The notes: a model not told the origin generated them from the letters alone. DNA of 27,203 bases from Actinomycetes bacterium (GCA_023388235.1 JAEWGQ010000142.1:1-27203), one strand, 5' to 3'. Counted from the first letter of the stretch, positions 1 through 9,243 are shown. A program made the numbers and translations.

Positions 1-87
1 GCCCTGGCCGCCGCCGCGCTCGGCACCCGGCTGGCCGAGGAGCTGCTGGACGGCGGGGCCGCCGCGCTCGCGGGGCTCGCGGCGTGA
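1..87 (+). CDS. hemC: Porphobilinogen deaminase (hydroxymethylbilane synthase), C-terminal end only
   Basis: An open frame enters from the left edge and stops at TGA 85-87. The 28 visible residues are alanine- and leucine-rich and include [10 protein letters not shown], which resembles the usual C-terminal helix of HemC, where the enzyme ends in a 'LA..LL..GA' segment. The catalytic part lies outside the window. The assignment leans strongly on context: hemD begins at GTG 84 and overlaps the stop by 4 bp (GTGA), and hemC-hemD-hemB-hemL is a standard actinobacterial order. HemC joins four porphobilinogen molecules into the linear tetrapyrrole that HemD closes. Confidence 0.8.
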   Translation, partial: ALAAAALGTRLAEELLDGGAAALAGLAA

Positions 88-893
88 CGGGGCCGCTCGC
101 CGGCCTGCGCGTGCTGGTGCCCCGGGAGACCCCCGGGCCGGACCCGCTGGTCATCGCGCTGCGCGCCGCCGGGGCCGACCCGCTGGTCGTGCCGCTGATC
201 CAGACGGTGCCGCCGCTCGACCCCACCGAGCTCGACGACGCCCTGCTGGCCCTCGAGGTCGGCTACTACGGCTGGGTGGCCGTGACCAGCGCCGCCGCCG
301 TCCCCGTGCTGGTGGACCGGGCCGACGAGACCGGGCACACGCTCGCCGGGCTGCTGGAGGGCGTCCGGGTGGCGGCCGTCGGCGGCACCACCGCGCGGGC
401 GCTGCGCGAGGCGGGCGTCCGGGTGGACCTGGTGCCCACCGGGCGGTCGTCGGCGCTGACGCTGCTGGACGCCTGGCCGCCGGCCGGGGCCGAGCCGGAG
501 CGGGTGCTGCTGCCGCTCGGCGACCTCGCGGCACCCACGCTCGCGGAGGGGCTGACCGCCCGCGGCTGGCCGGTCGACGTGATCGAGACGTACCGCACCG
601 TGCCCGGCCCGGCGCCCGAGGACGACGTCCGCGCCGCCTGGGCCGCCGGGACGGTGGGCGCGGTGCTGCTCACCTCGGGCAGCACGGCCCGGAACCTGCT
701 GACCATGCTGGGCGCCCCGCCCCCGGGCACCCTCGTCTGCTGCATCGGCGAGTCCACCGCCACCGAGGCGCGCCGCGCCGGGCTGGACGTCGCCGCCGTC
801 GCCGAGGAGCAGACGCCGGGCGGCCTGGTCGCCGCCCTGGCCGTCGCCGCCGGCGGCACCCCGACCCCCGACCCGGACGGAGAGCACGCATGA
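84..893 (+). CDS. hemD: Uroporphyrinogen-III synthase
   Basis: This 269-residue protein has the normal length for HemD, the cytosolic enzyme that closes hydroxymethylbilane with inversion of ring D to give uroporphyrinogen III. It opens with [11 protein letters not shown], the typical first strand of the family. Later it shows the weakly conserved elements expected of the two-lobed fold: a 'VTSAAAV' strand-helix early on, '[11 protein letters not shown]' around residues 193-203 (the family TSxSA-type segment) and '[15 protein letters not shown]' near residue 220. The GTG start at 84 gives a 4-bp overlap with the upstream stop, and its own TGA overlaps the ATG of hemB by 4 bp, so translation is probably coupled. 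HemD sequences diverge strongly, so operon position carries much of the weight. Confidence 0.93.
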   Translation: MTGPLAGLRVLVPRETPGPDPLVIALRAAGADPLVVPLIQTVPPLDPTELDDALLALEVGYYGWVAVTSAAAVPVLVDRADETGHTLAGLLEGVRVAAVGGTTARALREAGVRVDLVPTGRSSALTLLDAWPPAGAEPERVLLPLGDLAAPTLAEGLTARGWPVDVIETYRTVPGPAPEDDVRAAWAAGTVGAVLLTSGSTARNLLTMLGAPPPGTLVCCIGESTATEARRAGLDVAAVAEEQTPGGLVAALAVAAGGTPTPDPDGEHA

Positions 894-1915
894 GCCCCGA
901 CCCCCTCGCCGTGACCGCCGCCGCCTCCGGGCGACCCGGCCGCGTCCGCCCCCGCCGCCTGCGCGGCACCGCGGCGCTGCGCCGCTCGGTCAGCCAGACG
1001 CGGCTGCACCCGGCGGACCTCGTGCTGCCGGCGTTCGTCAAGGAGGGGCTGACCGAGCCCCAGCCCATCGCGTCGATGCCCGGCGTCGTGCAGCACACCC
1101 GCGACTCCCTGCGCCGCGCCGTCGCCGAGGCGGCCGCCGCGGGCATCGGCGGCGTGAACCTGTTCGGCGTGCCGCTGGCGCGCGACGCCGAGGGCTCGGG
1201 CGCCACGGACCCCGACGGGGTGCTGAACCGCGCGATCGCGGACGTGCGCGCGGAGGTCGGCGACGCCCTCGTCATCCAGGCCGACCTGTGCCTGGACGAG
1301 TTCACGGACCACGGCCACTGCGGCGTCCTGACCGCCGACGGCACCGTGGACAACGACGCGACGCTGGTCCGGTACGCCGAGATGGCGCTGGTCCAGGCGG
1401 AGGCGGGCGCCCACATGGTCGCGCCGAGCGGGATGATGGACGGCCAGGTCGGCGTGATCCGGGACGCCCTGGACGCGGCCGGGCGCACCGACGTCGCCGT
1501 GCTCGCGTACGCGGCGAAGTACGCCAGCGCGCTGTACGGCCCGTTCCGCGACGCGGTGGAGTCCACCCTCGACGGCGACCGGCGCACCTACCAGATGGAC
1601 CCGGGCAACCGCCGCGAGGCGCTGCACGAGGTGGCCCTCGACATCGCCGAGGGCGCGGACGTCGTCATGGTGAAGCCGGCGAGCTTCTACCTCGACGTCC
1701 TGTCCGACGTGGCGGCGGCGAGCACGGTGCCGGTCGCGGCGTACCAGGTGTCCGGCGAGTACGCGATGATCGAGGCGGCGTCCGCGCAGGGCTGGCTGGA
1801 CCGGCGGCGCGCGATCACGGAGTCGGTGCTGGCGATCACGCGGGCCGGCGCCGACCAGGTGCTGACCTACTGGGCCGTGGAGCTGGCCTGCTGGCTGCGG
1901 GAGGAGTGGCGGTGA
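890..1915 (+). CDS. hemB: Delta-aminolevulinic acid dehydratase (porphobilinogen synthase)
   Basis: The 341-residue product condenses two 5-aminolevulinate molecules to porphobilinogen. Both Schiff-base lysines are visible: K210 in [15 protein letters not shown] and K262 in [14 protein letters not shown]. The metal site segment reads [16 protein letters not shown]: the first and third cysteines of the classic three-cysteine zinc site are kept, but the middle one is aspartate. The start ATG at 890 overlaps the hemD stop; the first 25 or so residues are a poorly conserved, basic leader before the [24 protein letters not shown] core, so a somewhat later start cannot be excluded. The TGA at 1913-1915 overlaps the GTG of hemL by 4 bp. 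Confidence 0.97.
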   Translation: MSPDPLAVTAAASGRPGRVRPRRLRGTAALRRSVSQTRLHPADLVLPAFVKEGLTEPQPIASMPGVVQHTRDSLRRAVAEAAAAGIGGVNLFGVPLARDAEGSGATDPDGVLNRAIADVRAEVGDALVIQADLCLDEFTDHGHCGVLTADGTVDNDATLVRYAEMALVQAEAGAHMVAPSGMMDGQVGVIRDALDAAGRTDVAVLAYAAKYASALYGPFRDAVESTLDGDRRTYQMDPGNRREALHEVALDIAEGADVVMVKPASFYLDVLSDVAAASTVPVAAYQVSGEYAMIEAASAQGWLDRRRAITESVLAITRAGADQVLTYWAVELACWLREEWR

Positions 1916-3222
1916 CCGTCTCGGAGGAGCTGTTCGAGCGCGCGCGGGGCGTCATCCCCGGCGGGGTGAGCTCGCCGGTGCGCGCGTACGGGTCGGTCGG
2001 CGGCACGCCGCGGTTCCTGGCGTCCGCCCGCGGGGCGTACGTGACGGACGCCGACGGCCGCGAGTACGTGGACCTCGTCGGGTCGTGGGGCCCGGCGATC
2101 CTGGGGCACGCGCACCCGGAGGTCGTGGAGGCCGTGCGGGAGGCCGCCGGGCGCGGGCTGTCGTTCGGCGCCCCGACCGAGGCCGAGGTCGAGCTCGCCG
2201 AGGCCGTGCGCGCCCGCGTGCCGGTGATCGAGCGACTGCGCCTGGTGTCCACGGGCACGGAGGCGACGATGACCGCGATCCGGCTGGCGCGCGGCGTCAC
2301 GGGGCGCGACCGGGTCGTGAAGTTCGCCGGCTGCTACCACGGGCACTCCGACGGCCTGCTGGCCGCCGCGGGCTCGGGCGTCGCGACGTTCGCGCTGCCG
2401 GGGTCGGCGGGCGTGCCCGCGGCGATCGCCGCGCAGACCATCGTGCTGCCGTACAACGACGTCGCCGCGGTCGAGGCCGCGTTCGCGGAGCACGGCGCCG
2501 AGATCGCCGCGGTCATCACCGAGGCGGCGCCCGCGAACATGGGGGTCGTGCCCCCGGCGCCGGGCTTCAACGCGGCGCTGGCCCGCATCGCGCACGCGCA
2601 CGGCGCCCTGCTGATCCAGGACGAGGTGCTGACCGGTTTCCGCGTCGGCCCCGCCGGCTGGTGGGGCCTGGAGGCCGCCCGCGAGGGCTGGGCGCCGGAC
2701 CTGCTCACGTTCGGCAAGGTCGTCGGCGGCGGGATGCCCGTCGCGGCGCTCGGCGGCCCCGCCGCGGTGATGGACGCCCTCGCGCCCGTCGGCCCGGTGT
2801 ACCAGGCCGGCACCCTGTCCGGGAACCCGGTCGCGACCGCCGCCGGGCTCGCGACGCTGCGGCTGCTGGACGACGCGGTGTACGCGCGGGTGGACGCCGC
2901 GGCCGCGACCCTCCGGGCGGCCGTGGACGAGGCGCTGGCCGCCGCCGGCGTGCCGCACGCGGTGCAGCACGCGAGCAACCTGTTCTCGACGGTGCTCGGC
3001 ACGGACGCCGGCGCCCGGGACTACGCGCAGGTGCTGGCCTCGGAGTCCTGGCGGTACCCGGCGTTCTTCCACAGCCTGCTGCGCGACGGGGTGTACGCGC
3101 CGCCGTCGGCGTTCGAGGCGTGGTTCGTGTCGGGCGCGCACGACGAGGCCGCCCTCGCGCGCGTGCTCGACGCGCTGCCCGCGGCCGCCCGCGCCGCCGC
3201 GGAGGCCACCGCGCCGCGCTGA
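1912..3222 (+). CDS. hemL: Glutamate-1-semialdehyde 2,1-aminomutase
   Basis: The 436-residue PLP enzyme converts glutamate-1-semialdehyde to 5-aminolevulinate, the substrate of HemB. It begins with [24 protein letters not shown], the family's usual N-terminus, shows the '[18 protein letters not shown]' phosphate-binding region, and has the PLP-binding lysine K269 in [20 protein letters not shown] chose GTG 1912 because it overlaps the hemB stop by 4 bp, sits 5 bases after a GAGGAG Shine-Dalgarno element inside the end of hemB, and puts the conserved N-terminus at residue 4. The same frame is open further upstream, but that part runs inside hemB and is not a gene. A hairpin 28 bp after the stop ends the operon. 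Confidence 0.98.
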   Translation: MTVSEELFERARGVIPGGVSSPVRAYGSVGGTPRFLASARGAYVTDADGREYVDLVGSWGPAILGHAHPEVVEAVREAAGRGLSFGAPTEAEVELAEAVRARVPVIERLRLVSTGTEATMTAIRLARGVTGRDRVVKFAGCYHGHSDGLLAAAGSGVATFALPGSAGVPAAIAAQTIVLPYNDVAAVEAAFAEHGAEIAAVITEAAPANMGVVPPAPGFNAALARIAHAHGALLIQDEVLTGFRVGPAGWWGLEAAREGWAPDLLTFGKVVGGGMPVAALGGPAAVMDALAPVGPVYQAGTLSGNPVATAAGLATLRLLDDAVYARVDAAAATLRAAVDEALAAAGVPHAVQHASNLFSTVLGTDAGARDYAQVLASESWRYPAFFHSLLRDGVYAPPSAFEAWFVSGAHDEAALARVLDALPAAARAAAEATAPR

Positions 3223-3249
3223 CCGGCGCGGTCGTCACCCGTCCGCCCC

Positions 3250-3272
3250 ACCCCGCGGTGCCCCCGCGGGGT
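3250..3272 (+). terminator. Hairpin terminator after hemL
   Basis: A 9-bp perfect stem (ACCCCGCGG pairing with CCGCGGGGT) closes a 5-nt loop (TGCCC), starting 28 bp after the hemL stop. There is no T tract, as is usual in high-GC actinobacteria. The position between the heme operon and the next promoter supports termination. Confidence 0.7.
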
Positions 3273-3330
3273 CGTCGGCGTGCCCGGTCGCGGGCCGCTG
3301 GCCTGCACCGTGATGCGTTCGCAATCGTCC

Positions 3331-3355
3331 CGTAACACACGAATGTCCTGTTACG
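3331..3355 (+). promoter_or_regulatory. Inverted repeat / likely operator-promoter region of the peptide ABC operon
   Basis: CGTAACA (3331-3337) and TGTTACG (3349-3355) form a perfect 7-bp inverted repeat with an 11-bp spacer, so half-site centres are 18 bp apart. It lies in an unusually A/T-containing patch (about 3311-3380) in a very GC-rich intergenic space, 129 bp before the binding-protein ATG. TTACGT (3351-3356) could be a -35 element paired with TATGTC (3375-3380) as a poor -10. I see the repeat directly; the promoter boxes are weak and the binding protein is unknown. Confidence 0.5.
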
Positions 3356-3483
3356 TCCGACACTGTGCTAGTCCTATGTCCCACGTATCGGGCACAGGTG
3401 ACCGACACGCGAGACAACCCCGGTGCTGCCGCTCCCCCGCGACGGCGCCGGGCAGGGGCTCCACTCCAGGAAGAGGTACACGG

Positions 3484-5157
3484 ATGACTGCGGTTCCCCA
3501 CGGCCGCCGACGCGGCTTCGCGGCCGGCGCCGGCCTGGTCGCCACCGCGCTGGTCCTCGCCGCGTGCAGCGGCGGCTCCGGCGGCGACGACGAGACGGAC
3601 GGCGACGGCGACGGCGGCAGCGCCGGCGGCTCGCTCATCATCGGCACGACCGACAAGATCACCACGATCGACCCGGCCGGCTCGTACGACAACGGCTCCT
3701 TCGCCGTGATGAACCAGGTCTACCCGTTCCTGATGAACACCCCGTTCGGCAGCCCGGACGTGGAGCCGGACATCGCGGAGTCGGCCGAGTTCACCTCGCC
3801 CACCGAGTACACGGTGAAGCTCAAGGACGGCCTGACCTTCGCGAACGGCCACGAGCTCACCTCGTCCGACGTGAAGTTCACGTTCGACCGCCAGCTCACG
3901 ATCCTCGAGAACGGCGCGGACGGCGGCAACGGCCCGGGCTCGCTGCTCTACAACCTCGACAGCGTCGACACCCCGGACGACACCACGGTGGTCTTCCACC
4001 TGAAGTCCGAGAACGACCAGGTGTTCCCGCAGATCCTGTCGAGCCCCGCCGGCCCCATCGTGGACGAGGAGGTGTTCGCGGCCGACGCGCTCACCCCGGA
4101 CGCCGACATCGTCGCCGCCGAGGCCTTCGCCGGCCCGTACACGATCACGGACTACTCGCAGAACGAGATCGTGTCGTACGCCGCGAACCCGGACTACCAG
4201 GGCCTGCTCGGCGCGCCGAAGAACGACGACGTCACGGTCCAGTACTACGCCGACGCCTCGAACCTGAAGCTCGACATCCAGCAGGGCAACATCGACGTCG
4301 CGTTCCGCAGCCTGTCGGCCACCGACATCGAGGACCTGCGCGGCGACGACGGGGTGCAGGTCGTCGACGGCCCCGGCGGCGAGATCCGCTACATCACGTT
4401 CAACTTCAACACGCAGCCGTTCGGCGCGACCACGCCGGAGGCCGACCCGGCCAAGGCGCTGGCCGTCCGCCAGGCGGTCGCCGACCTGATCGACCGCGAG
4501 GAGATCGCCGACCAGGTCTACAAGGGCACCTACACCCCGCTGTACTCGTTCGTCCCCGACGGCCTGACCGGCGCCACCGAGTCGCTCAAGCCGCTGTACG
4601 GCGACGGCGAGGGCGGCGCGGACGCGGACAAGGCGGCCGAGCGGCTGTCCGCCGCGGGCGTGCAGACCCCGGTCCAGCTGTCGCTGCAGTACAGCAACGA
4701 CCACTACGGCCCGTCCTCCAGCGAGGAGTACGCGCTCATCAAGGACCAGCTCGAGTCCAGCGGCCTGTTCCAGGTCGACCTGCAGACGACCGAGTGGGTG
4801 CAGTACGCCAAGGACCGCACGTCGGACGTCTACCCGGCCTACCAGCTCGGCTGGTTCCCGGACTACTCAGACGCCGACAACTACCTGACGCCGTTCTTCC
4901 TCACGGAGAACTTCCTGGGCAACCACTACGACAACCAGGAGGTGAACGACCTGATCCTGCAGCAGGCCGTCACCACCGACGCCGGCGAGCGCACCGCGCT
5001 CATCGAGCAGATCCAGGACGCCGTGGCGCAGGACCTCTCGACGGTCCCGTACCTCCAGGGCGCGCAGGTGGCCGTCGTCGGCACCGACGTGACCGGCGCC
5101 GAGGACACCCTCGACGCGTCCTTCAAGTTCCGCTACGGCGCGCTGGCCATCGGCTGA
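3484..5157 (+). CDS. ABC transporter substrate-binding lipoprotein, family 5 (peptide/nickel type)
   Basis: The 557-residue protein has a lipoprotein signal peptide: RRR at 8-10, a hydrophobic stretch, then LVLAAC with the lipobox cysteine at C28, followed by a Gly/Asp-rich tether (about 29-45). The RRGF sequence at 9-12 also resembles a twin-arginine motif, so Tat export is possible. The rest matches family 5 solute-binding proteins: an early 'TTDKITTIDPAGSYDNGS' strand, 'VKFTFDR' after 'LTSSDV', 'VRQAVADLIDREEIADQVYKG' and a C-terminal 'LGWFPDYSDADNYLTPFF'. It would bind peptides or similar ligands on the outer membrane face and deliver them to the permeases encoded next. ATG 3484 is chosen because GGAAGAGG lies about 7 bases upstream and it starts the signal peptide. 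The exact ligand cannot be read from sequence. Confidence 0.95.
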   Translation: MTAVPHGRRRGFAAGAGLVATALVLAACSGGSGGDDETDGDGDGGSAGGSLIIGTTDKITTIDPAGSYDNGSFAVMNQVYPFLMNTPFGSPDVEPDIAESAEFTSPTEYTVKLKDGLTFANGHELTSSDVKFTFDRQLTILENGADGGNGPGSLLYNLDSVDTPDDTTVVFHLKSENDQVFPQILSSPAGPIVDEEVFAADALTPDADIVAAEAFAGPYTITDYSQNEIVSYAANPDYQGLLGAPKNDDVTVQYYADASNLKLDIQQGNIDVAFRSLSATDIEDLRGDDGVQVVDGPGGEIRYITFNFNTQPFGATTPEADPAKALAVRQAVADLIDREEIADQVYKGTYTPLYSFVPDGLTGATESLKPLYGDGEGGADADKAAERLSAAGVQTPVQLSLQYSNDHYGPSSSEEYALIKDQLESSGLFQVDLQTTEWVQYAKDRTSDVYPAYQLGWFPDYSDADNYLTPFFLTENFLGNHYDNQEVNDLILQQAVTTDAGERTALIEQIQDAVAQDLSTVPYLQGAQVAVVGTDVTGAEDTLDASFKFRYGALAIG

Positions 5158-5172
5158 CGCACCGCCCCACCC

Positions 5173-5219
5173 GACGCCCGGCGCGGGTCGCTCCACGCGA
5201 GCGGCCCGCGCCGGGCGTC
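5173..5219 (+). terminator. Long intercistronic stem-loop between binding protein and permease genes
   Basis: The 21-base arms 5173-5193 and 5199-5219 pair along their whole length with a single T-G wobble, leaving a 5-nt loop. It begins 15 bp after the binding-protein stop and ends 21 bp before the first permease ATG. Such stems between a binding-protein gene and its permease genes usually act as partial terminators or 3'-end stabilisers that make the binding protein more abundant than the membrane parts; that role is inferred here. Confidence 0.75.
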
Positions 5220-5240
5220 ACGGGCTGTGAAGCGAGAGAC

Positions 5241-6371
5241 ATGACCTCCACCTCCCTCACCGGACCGCAGCAGCCCACCGGCCTGCCGTCCGGCACCGCA
5301 CCCGGCGGGGACGCCGCGGCCGGGCGCCCCGGCCGCCGCGCGCGCTCCGGCGGCGGTCTGGGCCGCTACCTGCTGGTCCGGTTCCTGCTCATCATCCCGA
5401 CCGTCTTCATCCTCGTGACGGTCGTCTTCCTGCTCATGCGGGCCACCGGCGACCCGATCACCGCCGCCCAGGGCGGCCGGCTGCCCGCGGACCAGCTCGC
5501 CGAGCGCATCCACGCCGCCGGCTACGACCGGCCGGTCCTCACGCAGTACGTCGAGTACCTCGGCCAGCTCGTGCGCGGCGACTTCGGCACCACGCTCAGC
5601 GACACCCGCCCGGTCACCGAGGTCATCACGACCTTCGGCGCCGCGACCGTCGAGCTGGCGTTCTACGCGCTGATCGTCGCGTTCCTCGTCGGCATCCCGC
5701 TCGGCCTGGTCGCCGCGTACTTCCGCGACCGGGTGCCGGACGCGCTGCTGCGGGTGTTCGCGATCGTCTGCTACGCCACGCCCGTGTTCTTCGCGGGGCT
5801 CGTGCTCAAGCTCGTGTTCTCGGTGCAGCTCGACTGGCTGCCGGTGTCCGGGCGCGCGTCCACGCGGTCCGAGATCGCCATGCGCCGGCTGGACGACCCG
5901 ACCGGCATCTACCTGATCGACGCCATCCGCACCGGCAACCCGGACATCGTCGTGGACGTCCTGCAGCACGCGATCCTGCCGGCCGTGACGCTCGGCCTGC
6001 TGACCGCCGGCGTGTTCCTGCGGCTCGTGCGCACCAACGTCATCGGCACGCTCGGCTCCGGCTACGTCGAGGCCGCGCGGTCCCGGGGCGTCCCGGAGCC
6101 CCGGCTGCTGCGCAAGCACGCGTACCGGCCGGCGCTCATCCCGATCGTCACGGTCATCGGCATGCAGATCGCCATGCTCCTGGTGGGCGCCGTGCTGACG
6201 GAGACCACCTTCGAGTGGCGGGGCCTCGGGTTCCAGATCTCCGAGTACCTGCAGGCCCGCGACTTCGTCGCCGTGCAGGGCATCGTCGTCATGCTCGCGG
6301 TGATCGTCGCCGTGACCAACTTCGTGGTCGACGTGATCGCCGCGCTGATCGACCCCCGGGTGAGGTACTGA
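5241..6371 (+). CDS. Peptide-type ABC transporter permease (DppB/OppB family)
   Basis: The 376-residue protein starts with about 43 polar, Gly/Pro/Arg-rich residues, then a first membrane helix (about 44-66, LLVRFLLIIPTVFILVTVVF) and further helices typical of the DppB family. The periplasmic-side 'GDPI' after helix 1 and 'DRPVLTQYVEYLGQLVRGDFGTTL' are family hallmarks. The EAA loop that docks on the ATPase is at about 277-300 (EAARSRGVPEPRLLRKHAYR). It forms the translocation pore together with the next gene product. ATG 5241 is preceded by a modest GAGAG element; the long N-terminal tail is not needed for the family, but no other good start lies closer to helix 1. Confidence 0.95.
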   Translation: MTSTSLTGPQQPTGLPSGTAPGGDAAAGRPGRRARSGGGLGRYLLVRFLLIIPTVFILVTVVFLLMRATGDPITAAQGGRLPADQLAERIHAAGYDRPVLTQYVEYLGQLVRGDFGTTLSDTRPVTEVITTFGAATVELAFYALIVAFLVGIPLGLVAAYFRDRVPDALLRVFAIVCYATPVFFAGLVLKLVFSVQLDWLPVSGRASTRSEIAMRRLDDPTGIYLIDAIRTGNPDIVVDVLQHAILPAVTLGLLTAGVFLRLVRTNVIGTLGSGYVEAARSRGVPEPRLLRKHAYRPALIPIVTVIGMQIAMLLVGAVLTETTFEWRGLGFQISEYLQARDFVAVQGIVVMLAVIVAVTNFVVDVIAALIDPRVRY

Positions 6372-6372
6372 C

Positions 6373-7434
6373 ATGGCCGCCACCACCGCCACCGCCCCCG
6401 TGACCGCCGGCCGGCCCCGGCGCTCCTGGCGCTCGCTGCCCGTCGTCCGCCAGCTGCGCCAGAGCGTCGGCCTGCAGCGCGGCATGCTCGTCGCCGGCCT
6501 CGCGCTCGTCGGCCTGCTGCTGGTCACCGCGGTGTTCGCCCCGCTGATCGCGCCGTACGGCTTCGCGCAGCTGCGGGACGCCGCCGGGCCGTTCGGCGCC
6601 CAGCAGCCGCCGTCCGCCGAGCACTGGCTCGGCACCACCGTCGGCGGGTACGACGTGCTGTCCCGGGTCATCTGGGGCTCGCGCACCGCCGTGCTCGTCA
6701 TCCTCATCGCCATCGCCGCGTCGCTGTTCCTCGGCGTGCTGCTGGGGCTGGTGTCCGGGTACTTCGGCGGCTGGCTGGACCGGGTGCTCGTCGTCGCCGC
6801 GGACGCGATCTACGCGTTCCCGTCGCTGCTGCTGGCCATCGTGCTCGCCATCGCGATCAGCGGCGGGCAGGCGGACCTGATGGGCGGCGTGCTCGCCGCG
6901 GCGCTGTCGCTCATGGTCGTGTTCACCCCGCAGTACCTGCGGGTGGTCCGGGCCGAGACGATCCGGATCAAGTCCGAGGCGTTCGTCGAGTCCGCGCGCG
7001 TCATCGGGGCGGGCAACGGCCGGATCATGCGGGTGCACGTGCTGCGCAACGCGACGCGCACCCTGCCGCTGATCATCACGCTCAACGCGTCCGAGGCGAT
7101 CCTCACGCTCGCGGGCCTCGGGTTCCTCGGGTTCGGCATCGAGCCCACGAAGGCGGCCGAGTGGGGCTACGACCTCAACCGCGCCATCGCGGACGTCACC
7201 TCCGGGATCTGGTGGACCTCCGTGGCCCCCGGCATCGCGATCGTGCTGTCCGTGCTCGGCATGACGCTGGTCGGCGAGTCGCTCAACGACCTGGCCGACC
7301 CCCGCCTGCGCACCCGGCGGGCCGCCGGCACCGACGACGGCGAGGTCGCCGCGACCTCCGTCGTGCCCGGCGGCGCGCTCACCGCGCCGGGCGGCATCGA
7401 GGGCCTGGAGCCCGGGACGGAGGACGGCCGATGA
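6373..7434 (+). CDS. Peptide-type ABC transporter permease (DppC/OppC family)
   Basis: The 353-residue second permease begins one base after the previous stop. It has an N-terminal helix near residues 37-58 (MLVAGLALVGLLLVTAVFAPL), the DppC-family segment 'HWLGTTVGGYDVLSRVIWGSRTAVLV' that precedes the core permease domain, and an EAA loop at about 203-226 (VESARVIGAGNGRIMRVHVL). The hydrophobic core ends around residue 305 with 'LADPRLR'; about 45 further residues form a Gly/Ala/acidic tail that is longer than usual. Its stop overlaps the ATG of the ATPase gene by 4 bp (ATGA). Confidence 0.95.
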   Translation: MAATTATAPVTAGRPRRSWRSLPVVRQLRQSVGLQRGMLVAGLALVGLLLVTAVFAPLIAPYGFAQLRDAAGPFGAQQPPSAEHWLGTTVGGYDVLSRVIWGSRTAVLVILIAIAASLFLGVLLGLVSGYFGGWLDRVLVVAADAIYAFPSLLLAIVLAIAISGGQADLMGGVLAAALSLMVVFTPQYLRVVRAETIRIKSEAFVESARVIGAGNGRIMRVHVLRNATRTLPLIITLNASEAILTLAGLGFLGFGIEPTKAAEWGYDLNRAIADVTSGIWWTSVAPGIAIVLSVLGMTLVGESLNDLADPRLRTRRAAGTDDGEVAATSVVPGGALTAPGGIEGLEPGTEDGR

Positions 7435-9137
7435 CCGCCGCACCGCAGACGGCCGCCGCGGCGCCCGTCGTCGAGATCACCGACCTGTCCGTCACGTTCG
7501 CCACCGACGCCGGCGACGTCCGCGCCGTGGCCGGGGTGTCCCTGTCCGTGCACGCGGGCGAGGTGCTGGCCGTCGTCGGCGAGTCCGGCAGCGGCAAGTC
7601 CGTGACCGCCAAGACGATCCTCGGGCTGCTCCCGGAGACCGCCCGGGCCCGCGGCGCCGTCGTGCTGTCGTCGAAGGACGGCACCACCCGGTCCGACGTC
7701 GTCACCCTCGGCGGCGCCGGGCTGCGGCAGGTGCGGGGCCGGGACGCCGCGATGGTGTTCCAGGAGCCGTCGACCGCGCTGAACCCGGTGTACCCGGTCG
7801 GGTGGCAGATCATCGAGGGCCTGCGGGCCCACGGCCGGATCGGCCGCGCGGAGGCCCGGGCCAAGGCCGTCGAGATCCTGCGCAAGGTCGGCATCCCCGA
7901 CCCGGAGCACCGCATCGACCACTACCCGCACCAGTTCTCGGGCGGCCAGAAGCAGCGCATCGTCATCGCGCAGGCGCTCGTGCTGGACCCGGGCGTGATC
8001 ATCGCGGACGAGCCGACCACGGCCCTGGACGTCACGGTCCAGGCCGAGATCCTCGACCTCATCCGGCGCTGCCGGGACGAGTTCGGGGCGGCGGTCGTGC
8101 TCATCACGCACAACATGGGCGTCGTCGCCGACCTCGCCGACACCGTCGCGGTCATGTACCAGGGCGAGATCGTCGAGCGGGCGCCCGTGCGGCAGCTGTT
8201 CTCCGCGCCGGCGCACCCGTACACCCGGGCGCTGCTGGAGGCGGTGCCGCGCATCGGCGGCGGCAGCGCGCACGCACGGGCCCGGGCGCAGGCGCGGCCC
8301 GAGGGCTGGGCGGCGGCCACCCCGGTGGTGGCGGCCCGCGACCTGGAGATCACCTACCCCGGCCGGCTGCGGCAGCCGGGGTTCCGGGCGGTCGACGGGG
8401 TGTCCTTGGCGATCCGCCCGGGCGAGGTGGTCGGCCTGGTCGGCGAGTCCGGCTCCGGCAAGACCACCATCGGCCGCGCGATCGCGGGGCTGACCCGGGT
8501 CACCGGCGGCTCGCTGCAGGTGCTGGGGCTGGAGATGAACGGCGTGAAGGAGCGGGCGCTGCGCCCCGTCCGGCCGCGCATCGGGTTCGTGTTCCAGGAC
8601 CCGGCGACGTCGTTCAACCCGCTGCTCACGATCGCCGAGTGCGTGGCCGAGCCGCTGGTCGTGCACGGCCGCGCGCGCGACGCCCGCGCGGCCCGGGAGC
8701 GGGTGGACGAGCTGCTCGAGTCCGTGCAGCTCCCGCGCGCGTACGGCGACCGGTTCCCGCACGAGCTGTCCGGCGGGCAGCGGCAGCGCGCGTCGCTGGC
8801 CCGGGCGCTGGCCCTCGACCCCGAGCTGCTCATCGCGGACGAGCCGACCTCCGCCCTGGACGTGTCGGTGCAGGCGCGGGTGCTGGAGCTGTTCGCCGAG
8901 CTGCAGGAGAGCCTCGGGTTCGCCTGCCTGTTCATCAGCCACGACCTCGCGGTGGTGGACCTGCTGGCCGACCGGATCGCCGTGCTGCACCGCGGGCGGC
9001 TGGTCGAGGAGGGCACCGGCGAGGAGGTGCTGGGCCACCCGCGCGAGGCGTACACCCGCCGGCTCCTGGCGAGCCTGCCGGTGCCGGACCCGGTGGAGCA
9101 GGCCGCCCGCCGGGAGGCGTGGCGCGCGCTGGGCTGA
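7431..9137 (+). CDS. Peptide-type ABC transporter ATP-binding protein with two fused nucleotide-binding domains (DppD-DppF)
   Basis: One 568-residue chain carries both ATPase domains. Domain 1 has Walker A GESGSGKS at 50-57, signature FSGGQKQR, Walker B VIIADEP and the H-loop in VLITHNMG. Domain 2 has Walker A GESGSGKT from residue 338, signature LSGGQRQR, Walker B LLIADEP and FISHDLAV. A short Ala/Arg linker around residues 280-295 joins them. Both domains keep all key residues, so both sites look competent. In many systems these are two genes (DppD and DppF); fusion is well known in this family. ATG 7431 overlaps the permease stop; an open frame further upstream lies inside the permease gene and is not used. 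Confidence 0.97.
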   Translation: MTAAPQTAAAAPVVEITDLSVTFATDAGDVRAVAGVSLSVHAGEVLAVVGESGSGKSVTAKTILGLLPETARARGAVVLSSKDGTTRSDVVTLGGAGLRQVRGRDAAMVFQEPSTALNPVYPVGWQIIEGLRAHGRIGRAEARAKAVEILRKVGIPDPEHRIDHYPHQFSGGQKQRIVIAQALVLDPGVIIADEPTTALDVTVQAEILDLIRRCRDEFGAAVVLITHNMGVVADLADTVAVMYQGEIVERAPVRQLFSAPAHPYTRALLEAVPRIGGGSAHARARAQARPEGWAAATPVVAARDLEITYPGRLRQPGFRAVDGVSLAIRPGEVVGLVGESGSGKTTIGRAIAGLTRVTGGSLQVLGLEMNGVKERALRPVRPRIGFVFQDPATSFNPLLTIAECVAEPLVVHGRARDARAARERVDELLESVQLPRAYGDRFPHELSGGQRQRASLARALALDPELLIADEPTSALDVSVQARVLELFAELQESLGFACLFISHDLAVVDLLADRIAVLHRGRLVEEGTGEEVLGHPREAYTRRLLASLPVPDPVEQAARREAWRALG

Positions 9138-9176
9138 GCGGGCGCGGGCGCACGCGCACGCCGCGCGCACGGCACG

Positions 9177-9217
9177 GACGGGGCCGCCGGGAGACCAGAT
9201 CTCCCGGCGGCCCCGTC
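9177..9217 (+). terminator. Strong hairpin terminator after the peptide ABC operon
   Basis: Arms 9177-9194 and 9200-9217 are perfect 18-base reverse complements around a 5-nt loop (CCAGA), 39 bp after the stop of the ATPase gene. No T tract follows. It separates the transporter operon from the copper operon. Confidence 0.88.
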
Positions 9218-9243
9218 GCGTTCCCCCCGCCGCCGTGCCGGTC

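Noticed and set aside
266..1627. Minus-strand 453-codon open frame opposite hemD and hemB
   Set aside because: It is antisense to two well-recognised enzymes and has the Arg/Val/Ala-rich composition produced by reading a high-GC gene backwards; no family motif.
3235..4704. Minus-strand 489-codon open frame opposite the peptide-binding lipoprotein
   Set aside because: Composition is an antisense artefact (VRV/LGR runs), and the plus strand holds a clear family 5 binding protein.
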